From contig CAKNLK010000008.1 of NCBI GenBank assembly GCA_930989535.1, positions 1 through 64,000 on the forward strand: 64,000 nucleotides of DNA, in the 5' to 3' direction. Of the stretch, positions 18,389-24,972 are shown one piece after another. The stretch is from an uncultured Clostridia bacterium. GTDB taxonomy: Bacteria; Bacillota; Clostridia; Christensenellales; Borkfalkiaceae. Position 1 is the stretch's first letter. The number at the start of each line of letters is the position of its first letter. The position numbers and the translations under genes are program-made. The notes under the pieces were generated by a model. It was not told where the DNA came from. It made no database searches and worked only from the letters and a program-made list of their open reading frames with translations.

Positions 18389-19390
18389 TTACGTCACTTT
18401 CGGCAACCGCGCTATCACCTCTCTGTCGCTCGACTGTCCTATGTATTCTCCCTCTATCCAGCACCCGAAATCATCAAAGAGTATGAACTTCCTGCCTTCC
18501 AGACCGTAAGGGCAGATGATATCTTCGTCCATTATATCTGTTTCAAAATACTGGTACAGCCCTCTCGAATACACCAGCTTGCCGCCCGACTTTTCGATAT
18601 ACTTCATCAGGTATTTCACCATCTGCGGCAATTCCGACGAGTGATGAATGGGACGAAACTCATTCCGCCCGAACCGCTCCGCAAAGAAAGAGTTTTGCAG
18701 GATTGTCTGCATCCTCTTTTTGCGGGTATCATAATCTCTGACTTCTTCCAGCTTTCCCGACATCGCGCCCTCCGGGATATAGAATATCCCGTGAAAATGC
18801 AATCTCCCTGTTTCGGGCGCGCGCTCCCACGCGCCTATATACAGCCAATCCTTTCTTGAACTGAAATGCTGCAAGCAGGTACTCAACGACTTTTGAAAAC
18901 TTTCCTCCGTGTGTTTCTTATCATCGAAGGTGAAAGTTACAAAATAGTTGAATGTCTGCTGGTTTATCTTTCTCCAAAGCCGTATTTTGCGGCAGACCAT
19001 ATTCCTGTGCTTGCGCTCGAAGTTCTTTTCCACGAATGCGCGGCAGGAGGTGCTGTCCTTAAAATAGGGCAGCATTTCTCTTTGTACATACGCTTTCCGT
19101 TCCCGCTTTTTCATACCGACGCTCTTCTGATACAGTTCCTCGAACAGTTCTTTGCGCGTCATTTGCCTTTGTTTGGGAACAGTAGGGATATTCTCCCTCT
19201 CCGTTTGAGTAGGTTCGTTCCCGACAGTATTTTCATCGGGTACGGTTGCCGAAACATCTTCGGCTGGTTCCGTGACGGTGATCACCTCTTCGGGCTGTTT
19301 GCGCCGTTTCCTTACATACGGGTTCGGCTCATACGGTATCCCGATGCGGTGGCTCCCGTCCGAGTAGACTTTTACTTTGCTATACGGCAT
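18389..19390 (-). CDS. HUH-type rolling-circle replication protein (G2P/ORF2-like)
   Basis: 333 aa. Residues 1-80 are a charged, probably disordered N-terminus. The nuclease core has motif I 'NYFVTFTFDD' (148-157), the HUH metal site 'RLHFHGIFYIP' (His198, His200) and the tyrosine motif 'MVKYLMKYIEK' (Tyr260, Tyr264). This is the arrangement of replication initiators of the phage G2P / ORF2 group, which nick one strand through a tyrosine link. AAGGAGG precedes the ATG. It is the last gene of a leftward cluster with the small genes to its right and is the likely replicase of the element. Confidence 0.75.
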   Translation of the reverse strand: MPYSKVKVYSDGSHRIGIPYEPNPYVRKRRKQPEEVITVTEPAEDVSATVPDENTVGNEPTQTERENIPTVPKQRQMTRKELFEELYQKSVGMKKRERKAYVQREMLPYFKDSTSCRAFVEKNFERKHRNMVCRKIRLWRKINQQTFNYFVTFTFDDKKHTEESFQKSLSTCLQHFSSRKDWLYIGAWERAPETGRLHFHGIFYIPEGAMSGKLEEVRDYDTRKKRMQTILQNSFFAERFGRNEFRPIHHSSELPQMVKYLMKYIEKSGGKLVYSRGLYQYFETDIMDEDIICPYGLEGRKFILFDDFGCWIEGEYIGQSSDREVIARLPKVT

Positions 19391-19541
19391 AGCTGTTATC
19401 CTCCTTTGAATGAAATAAAAATTTTGCTCTTTATTCCTTCTCCGGCGGATGAGTTTGGTTTTTGTTTTCTTTCATTTTCTCATACGGAAACTTTCATTAC
19501 GGCAGCCGCTTGACGTCGCAGTTCTTCACCGTCCGTATGCT

Positions 19542-19706
19542 TTACTTGCTTTCTTTTAACTTTTCAAAATATTCGCTCATCCGCAATTCCAGAGAAGAAA
19601 CAAAGAGGCCGAATTCCTGCTCCGGCATTTTGTTAATGTCGGGTATCCCGTTGACATAAACTTTAATTCCGAGAGAGTTGTCCTTGACCTCGATTTCTTC
19701 CAACAC
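19542..19706 (-). CDS. Small hypothetical protein of the rep module
   Basis: 54 aa, starting at GTG 19706 (or TTG 19703), after an AAGGAGG at 19712-19718; spacing favours the TTG slightly. Sequence begins LEEIEVKDNSLGIKVYVNGI and ends EYFEKLKESK. It is acidic, no family recognised. The strong ribosome site and position between rep and the next small gene support it. Confidence 0.6.
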   Translation of the reverse strand: MLEEIEVKDNSLGIKVYVNGIPDINKMPEQEFGLFVSSLELRMSEYFEKLKESK

Positions 19707-19740
19707 AATCACCTCCTTCGCATAAATCAGTTTTTTTCCG

Positions 19741-19989
19741 TCAGCGCAGTCCGTGCAATGTTCTCACATCGGTACGCAGCCGCCAGCCGTTCAGCCGCAT
19801 CCTGCCAGCAAACCATCTGTTGTACAGCTCGTCCAACTCCGGCGTGCGGGGAGTGCGGAAGTCCAGGCTCATCGTGTAGTTCCCGGCTTTCTCGTCATGC
19901 CGCTCCACAATCTGCTGCGCTATGATATACCGCGCCGTGCGGTACACGTTGCATTTGCCGCAGAGATACTCGAACAGTTCCTTTGTCAT
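19741..19989 (-). CDS. Small hypothetical protein of the rep module
   Basis: 82 aa, mixed alpha/beta, containing 'YIIAQQIVERHDEKAGNY' and 'RTPELDELYNRWFAGRMRL'. AAAGGAGG precedes the ATG, which overlaps the stop of the upstream sigma-like gene by ATGA, so they are translationally coupled. No family recognised; likely an element accessory protein. Confidence 0.65.
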   Translation of the reverse strand: MTKELFEYLCGKCNVYRTARYIIAQQIVERHDEKAGNYTMSLDFRTPRTPELDELYNRWFAGRMRLNGWRLRTDVRTLHGLR

Positions 19990-20294
19990 GCCGCTTTCCT
20001 CCTTTCCGTTATATTCTCTCGGAGATACTCCAAAAGTTTCTTGTTTTTCTGGCGGATATACTCGGTACAGTAGTTGAGTTCCTCCGCCGCTGCCTCCTGT
20101 GTCAAACCTTTGACGTACAGGGCAAAATATACCCGATACAGGTCGAGCGGAGCGTCGTAGATCGCGTCTGCATATGCCTGCACCAGCTTCGTCGTCTTAT
20201 GCGGGAGGAGCAGAAACTCGCTTTCCAATGCCTGCCGTTCCGCATAGTACCCGCGTATCGTCTTCAAGTCTTTTTTGATTTCTTCCGTCGTCAT
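19986..20294 (-). CDS. Sigma-70 region 4-like helix-turn-helix protein
   Basis: 102 aa. The C-terminal half contains 'GLTQEAAAEELNYCTEYIRQ', a sigma region 4-type helix-turn-helix, after an N-terminal helical part. The size fits the sigma-like regulators found in phages and integrative elements of Bacillota. AGGAGG precedes the ATG. As the first gene of the leftward rep cluster it may control that cluster; the 1.15 kb repeat-rich region lies directly upstream. Confidence 0.6.
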   Translation of the reverse strand: MTTEEIKKDLKTIRGYYAERQALESEFLLLPHKTTKLVQAYADAIYDAPLDLYRVYFALYVKGLTQEAAAEELNYCTEYIRQKNKKLLEYLRENITERRKAA

Positions 20295-20801
20295 TTTTTC
20301 CTCCTGTCTGTATTATTTGTACCTCTTACTATAAAGGAGTGGGACATATGCTTTTGACCCCCTCTTTCCGAAAAATTCTTTCAAAAATTTTGTTACGGAT
20401 ATAGTGTAACGGTCAAATGGGCAGAAAACCTGCACATTATAAAATTTTTCGAGAAAAAATTCCCTTCACTATCACAAGGACACTTATCCCGAAAAGTCCA
20501 CGGGTTCACGGAAAATTTCACGGAATTTTCTCAATTCCCGCCTTTCTGTTCCTATTAAACCACTCTAATACGCAAGTTTTTTGCGCATTGAAAAATTTTC
20601 TTTCAGTTTACAGCGCAATAAGGACAAAACCTGTCACCATTTCTAAAATTTTTCCTCTCACTTTTCTAAGGACACTTATCCCAAAAATACAACCACTCCG
20701 GATAAAATTTTTCATTCTTTTTTGAAACCTGCATTTCCTTTCACTACCACAAGGACAAAAAGTTTGCAAAGGTGGCGGTCTCTGCAAAATTTTTCCGAGA
20801 A

Positions 20802-20875
20802 AATAAAAAAAGACCGTGACCGCAGACAAAAGGACGGACGATCTCTCGCCCGTTCTTTGCCTGACAGTCACGGTC
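20802..20875 (-). terminator. Long leftward hairpin terminator
   Basis: GACCGTGAC (20812-20820) pairs with GTCACGGTC (20867-20875); inner arms continue imperfectly for another ~15 bp. On the - strand the hairpin is followed by a run of T (A-run 20805-20811 on +). It would stop transcription entering the repeat region from the right. Confidence 0.65.
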
Positions 20876-21143
20876 AACCCGGTTATTTCGCCGTATTTCT
20901 AATTCACATCCGGCGCAACTCTCTGCGCCCGGCTACTTCCGCGCATCTTATTCCCACAGTCAGTAATTGTTACTTCTCCGTGATATGAAACCTCTCGGCT
21001 TGTTTGTGCTTCCATTATACCACAGAGGCGCGGCTTTTGCAATGAACTCTGCCCGTACAAAACCCCAACAATACCCAACCGAAACCCAACGGAGAGATAC
21101 AACCCCGAAACTTTTCCGCCGCACCTTTCGGCGTATGGAGTTT

Positions 21144-21266
21144 GGGAGAGCTTTCGCGCTGTGTCAAAGGCGCGCAGGAATTGTTTTGATACGAATGAGA
21201 ATGATTTACAACAATCCCTGCGCGTCCCTTGCGGGCAGACCTTTGACACACCGTTCCCGCTCTCCC
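21144..21266. repeat. Large inverted repeat, candidate origin structure
   Basis: Nested arms: GGGAGAG (21144) / CTCTCCC (21260), GTGTCAAAGG (21161) / CCTTTGACAC (21240), and CGCGCAGG-A-ATTGTT (21171) / AACAAT-C-CCTGCGCG (21210). T7 follows the right end. It could be an origin for the HUH protein, or a structured transcript end. Confidence 0.65.
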
Positions 21267-21362
21267 TTTTTTTCTTCGCCGAAAGGTACGGCAGGCTGAA
21301 AATTATACGGGAATTGTATCGGTTATGTTTCCTTCGTTCTCCGGTATATCGGGATACTTACA

Positions 21363-21414
21363 GGAAACGCTGCCGTTTCCGTGCCTGGTTTTCCCTGCCG
21401 TTATGAGGTATAAT
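21363..21414 (+). promoter_or_regulatory. Promoter region of the recombinase operon
   Basis: TATAAT at 21409-21414, 31 bp before the first ATG; the -35 (TGGTTT, 21386) is weak. A 7-bp inverted repeat GGAAACG-CTGC-CGTTTCC (21363-21380) sits just upstream and may bind a regulator. Confidence 0.45.
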
Positions 21415-21444
21415 GAAAGCAAAAAATTTGAGGAGGATTTGTTT

Positions 21445-21642
21445 ATGCAGACAGTCATCATTGCAGACGTCACCAAGCCGGGCAGGTATCCGAATAAAGG
21501 CATTGCCTACTATTTCAGATTCACTTTGCCCGACGAACAAGCCATACGGCTGAAAAGGGAGTTTTTCTGTAATTTTGAGAAAGACCTTTCTACCGTACAA
21601 TGGCTGAAAGAACTTTGCTATGTAAGGAGGTATCGCCGATGA
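21445..21642 (+). CDS. Small hypothetical protein before the recombinase
   Basis: 65 aa from ATG 21445, preceded by GAGGAGG; an earlier in-frame ATG lacks a ribosome site. It contains 'PGRYPNKGIAYYFRFTLPDE' and a basic end 'CYVRRYRR'. Its stop overlaps the recombinase start (ATGA), so they are coupled. No family recognised; a recombination accessory or regulator is possible. Confidence 0.6.
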   Translation: MQTVIIADVTKPGRYPNKGIAYYFRFTLPDEQAIRLKREFFCNFEKDLSTVQWLKELCYVRRYRR

Positions 21643-23198
21643 AATCAGCCGTGATTTACGCGAGATATAGCAGCGAGCGGCAGTCCGAGCAATCCATTGA
21701 AGGACAGCTCCGCGTCTGCAACGAATTTGCGGAGCGCAACGGGCTGCGCATCGTGGGAACATACATCGACCGTGCCATGACCGGCACCAACGACCATAGA
21801 GCGGAGTTTCAGCGGATGCTCTCGGACAGCGATACCCCGCAGGAGTGGGAGATCGTTCTCGTCTATGCCCTCGACAGGTTCGGTAGAAATTCCATTGAAA
21901 TCGCCATCAATAAGCAGCGGCTTCAAAAGAACGGAAAAATTCTTATCTCCGCAACACAGAGGACGTCGCAGAATATAGACGGCTCGCAAAATCTGGACGG
22001 TATTATCCTCGAAAACGTCATGATCGGCATTGCCGAATATTATTCTGCCGAGCTTTCCCAAAAGATTAAGCGCGGACAGAACGAGAGCAGGGAAAAAGGC
22101 AACTTTGTCGGCGGCGGTATCGCCTACGGATATAAAGTCGTCGATAAAAAGATCGTCGTAAATGAAGACGAGGCGGAGGCTGTCCGCTATATCTTTGACC
22201 AATACGCCTCCGGTAAAGTCGCGCGTGAAATCATTGAAATCCTGCACCAACGCGGGCTTTCCCACAGAGGCAAGCCGTTCCTGCCCAATGCTATTTATCA
22301 GATATTGCGCAATACCCGCTACATAGGCGTTTATTATCACAATGAAAAGAAATATACGAACGCTTTCCCGCCCATCGTAGCGACGGAGTTGTTCAGTACC
22401 GTTCAGGCGATGCTGGCAAAAAATAAACTCGGTTCGCACAGCAGGGAGACCGAATTCCTGTTAAAGGGAAAACTCTATTGCGGTATATGCGGGAAGAAGA
22501 TGAACGGAGAGAGCGGCACTTCCTATAACGGAAAAGTCAATTACTATTATAAGTGTTCGACGAGGAAGAAGAAAAGTTCCGCCTGCCCAAAAGCGAATAT
22601 CCGGAAAGAAGATTTGGAAAAAATCGTGTTGCAGACGACCGTAAACCTGCTGCGTGCGCCGGGGAATGCAGAGCGTATCGCGGATGCCGTCGTAGATATT
22701 CACCGCAAGCGTTGGCAGGATCAATCCGTGCTGCATATTTTGAAAGAGGACAGGGATAAAAAGCAGAAGGCACTTAAAAACCTTTTGAATGCCGTTGAGG
22801 AAGGCTTGCTGACCGCCACGACCAAGAGCCGCATGACGGAGCTGGAGGAAGAGATAGACATTCTCAACGGTAAGATACTCGCGGAGGAGAGCAAAGAAAG
22901 CAATCTCCTCACGCGGGAACAGATCATAGACTTTCTGACTATTCTGCCCGATCAGGAGCCTCAACTTATCATTGACGCGATGATCCGCAAGGTGGACGTG
23001 TATGATGATAAACTCGAAATCCATTACAATTTCAGCAAATTGCCCGAACCCGATGATCCAGACGGACTTTTACCCGAAGATCGCCGGGTTTTCTCTGTCT
23101 CTTTTCAATCGAATTTGTCATCTTCCGTTCCACCACGCAAAAAGAGGGTACCTTTGGGTACCCTCTTTTTGCGTGGTGGGGACGTACCGAAGAGTTGA
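21639..23198 (+). CDS. Large serine recombinase (integrase)
   Basis: 519 aa from ATG 21639, after AAGGAGG. The resolvase domain opens 'VIYARYSSERQSEQS' with catalytic Ser11 and continues to about residue 150. The 'recombinase' domain follows ('GGGIAYGYKVVDKK'), then a zinc ribbon with 'LYCGICGKKMNGESG' and later 'YKCSTRKKKSSACPK', and a coiled coil at about 385-430. This is the full set of domains of integrases that move phages and integrative elements. The last ~20 codons are encoded by a perfect 23-bp-arm palindrome and look acquired. It is the likely integrase of the neighbouring rep module. Confidence 0.92.
   Translation: MKSAVIYARYSSERQSEQSIEGQLRVCNEFAERNGLRIVGTYIDRAMTGTNDHRAEFQRMLSDSDTPQEWEIVLVYALDRFGRNSIEIAINKQRLQKNGKILISATQRTSQNIDGSQNLDGIILENVMIGIAEYYSAELSQKIKRGQNESREKGNFVGGGIAYGYKVVDKKIVVNEDEAEAVRYIFDQYASGKVAREIIEILHQRGLSHRGKPFLPNAIYQILRNTRYIGVYYHNEKKYTNAFPPIVATELFSTVQAMLAKNKLGSHSRETEFLLKGKLYCGICGKKMNGESGTSYNGKVNYYYKCSTRKKKSSACPKANIRKEDLEKIVLQTTVNLLRAPGNAERIADAVVDIHRKRWQDQSVLHILKEDRDKKQKALKNLLNAVEEGLLTATTKSRMTELEEEIDILNGKILAEESKESNLLTREQIIDFLTILPDQEPQLIIDAMIRKVDVYDDKLEIHYNFSKLPEPDDPDGLLPEDRRVFSVSFQSNLSSSVPPRKKRVPLGTLFLRGGDVPKS
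23130..23179. repeat. Perfect palindrome, 23-bp arms, inside the recombinase 3' end
   Basis: Left arm 23130-23152 (begins CCACCACGCAAAAAGAGGG), loop TTTG, right arm 23157-23179. The stem carries A5 and T5 tracts. It encodes the final residues of the recombinase, then the stop follows 19 bp later. It could be a REP-like insertion, a terminator or part of an attachment site. Confidence 0.8.
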
Positions 23199-23357
23199 AC
23201 AGGCGGCCGCATGCATTAAGACAAAAATCATTATATTTATGATGATGTAAGCCTTGCAGATATTTCTTTCTTGTGATATCATTAAAATAACAATAACCTA
23301 TTGGTATTATCATTGAGCATATAGTTTAAGTAGGTTAGAAAAAAGGGGAAAACTATT

Positions 23358-24665
23358 TTGAGATTGACAGATAAGCAAATTAGAAAGATGCAATCAGTTT
23401 TTGAGCTAAATAAAATATGTCGTTGGGCTCGAACTGAGTCGGCTTGTTGTAATCCTGAATATGCGGTTTATTTAAAGAAACATTCGGAACGTTTAAAAGA
23501 ATGGATGAAATCACCGGATAAAACACCATATCCCAAAGACGAGCCTGCAAGTGTACGCTGTGAGAATTGTGAATATTCCGACAAGACGATAGGCGTCTTT
23601 GAAGGAAATGCGAGCGACAGGGTTATATCGCGTACGCTTCATGGAACGATTCCTGTGCCCTTAAAGGGGAAAAAGAAAGTTTGGTTGGACAATGTAAATC
23701 AAAAACAATTTGATACCGTTTTGAAAGAGATAAGCCCGGATGTTGAAGCGTTTTATATCTCCGGTTCGCCTGGCCTGCGCGACTTTTCTTTTTTGGAAAA
23801 TTTTCGAAAACTGAAGACGGTAGTTCTCTGGTGGAACAATAAAGCTACGGAATTATGGGATTTGAGCAAAACTCCCGATATAAATGCTTTGCTGTTGAGT
23901 GATTGCAACAGATTGACGGATATCTCTTCCTTAAAATTTGCTAAAAAGTTTCAAATTTGTTCCGAAACGGGAATAATAAATAGCATTGACTTCATCCGTA
24001 ATTTGCCGTTACTCAGCAGTCTATGGCTTTATGTGCGCGTGGCGGACAAAGATATCCGTCCGGTAGTTCAGGCAAAAAAGCTGAAATATTTTGATTGCCG
24101 CATGGATATCTTTGACATAGACAGTTATGCAATGTTTGAGGCACGGCGGCCGGATGTGTTTGTAAATTTTTACAACGGAACGTCGGAAGATTGGAATGAG
24201 AACGATAAAAATATTATTGATTACATTTTATTTGCAGGGAAAAATCAGGGTAGCACCTCGTATTCTAACAAGGAGAAATACGACAGGCAGCAGAAAAAGT
24301 ATTTAGAGTTGAAAGAAAAGTATCGGGAATATGATTTTGTTCCGTCACCGACGCCAAAAACTGGCAATTTTGCAGAAATGTGGCGAAATTCTCTGGCGGA
24401 CGGTACAAGTGTTCATACGGAGGAAGAAATAGACGAAATAGAAAGTATCTTAAAAAATTACGCAAATCTGATGACGAATAGTATCTCGAAAAATCAGGCA
24501 AAAAATATCCTTCGGGATACACTAAGAAAAATTGAGCGCTTCAATGAGAAAACTAGTTTCGTCGAAACGGAAGAAAGAGAGGAAATATATGACTTTATTT
24601 CCTCCTGTTTTAAAGAAAAATGGTATGAAGAGTTGGAAGAGATTTTATCCGGAGCTGATTTTTGA
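23358..24665 (+). CDS. Hypothetical protein with leucine-rich repeat-like centre
   Basis: 435 aa, TTG start at 23358 after AAAAGGGG. The N-terminal part has 'VRCENCEYSDK' with a CxxC pair. The middle (about 105-260) repeats short strands with a leucine-rich-repeat rhythm: 'VEAFYISGSPGLRDFSFLEN', 'INALLLSDCNRLTDISSL'. The C-terminal ~170 residues are charged and helical. No signal peptide or membrane helix. No function is recognised. It lies just outside the recombinase in low-GC DNA, so it may be cargo or a flanking orphan; LRR-type immunity or effector-binding proteins look similar, but that is speculation. Confidence 0.7.
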   Translation: MRLTDKQIRKMQSVFELNKICRWARTESACCNPEYAVYLKKHSERLKEWMKSPDKTPYPKDEPASVRCENCEYSDKTIGVFEGNASDRVISRTLHGTIPVPLKGKKKVWLDNVNQKQFDTVLKEISPDVEAFYISGSPGLRDFSFLENFRKLKTVVLWWNNKATELWDLSKTPDINALLLSDCNRLTDISSLKFAKKFQICSETGIINSIDFIRNLPLLSSLWLYVRVADKDIRPVVQAKKLKYFDCRMDIFDIDSYAMFEARRPDVFVNFYNGTSEDWNENDKNIIDYILFAGKNQGSTSYSNKEKYDRQQKKYLELKEKYREYDFVPSPTPKTGNFAEMWRNSLADGTSVHTEEEIDEIESILKNYANLMTNSISKNQAKNILRDTLRKIERFNEKTSFVETEEREEIYDFISSCFKEKWYEELEEILSGADF

Positions 24666-24972
24666 TGCGCCATATGGCAACTGTTGATACGCTTGTTAAT
24701 AAACGTATTGACAATAACGGAGCGGACGGCTGTTCGCGCGCGTGAGCAGCTCTGCTGCGATACTTTGCCGAGGCTCCCGAAGGGAAACGGCAAAACAAAG
24801 CGACGCTCCGCCGAGGGGGCCCCTTCAGGGGTATCGGCGGATACTTACCGTCCCCGATAGGAAGGACGGCCTCTTTTTGCGCGGAAGGGGAGAGCCGGGC
24901 GGCGCGGGGTACGCATATACTTTGCGGCGGGCGAATACAATAGTCTGTAACGAAAACGATGCCGAGGTGCTT
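24666..24972. other. Intergenic region before the P-type ATPase
   Basis: No gene is supported. A GGACGG hairpin (CCGTCC ... GGACGG, about 24850-24871) followed by CCTCTTTTT looks like a terminator for the orphan gene. Base composition changes here from AT-rich to GC-rich. I looked for a metal riboswitch and saw none. Confidence 0.4.

Larger units (their letters stand above)
20295..21444. other. 1.15 kb non-coding, repeat-rich region between divergent element modules
   Basis: No gene is supported. It holds four AAGGACA motifs (20476, 20620, 20668, 20751), two extended to AAGGACACTTATCCC; each follows an AAAATTTT-containing tract by about 20-35 nt. Further right are a leftward terminator (20802-20875) and a long inverted repeat (21144-21266). 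The layout suggests a replication or transfer origin plus control region. Confidence 0.6.

Noticed and set aside
20410..20800. CRISPR array
   Set aside because: AAGGACA repeats are short, unevenly spaced and without uniform spacers; no cas gene nearby.
24666..24972. Mn2+/Ca2+-type riboswitch before the P-type ATPase
   Set aside because: The conserved yybP-ykoY loop sequences were not seen; only a terminator-like hairpin is supported.
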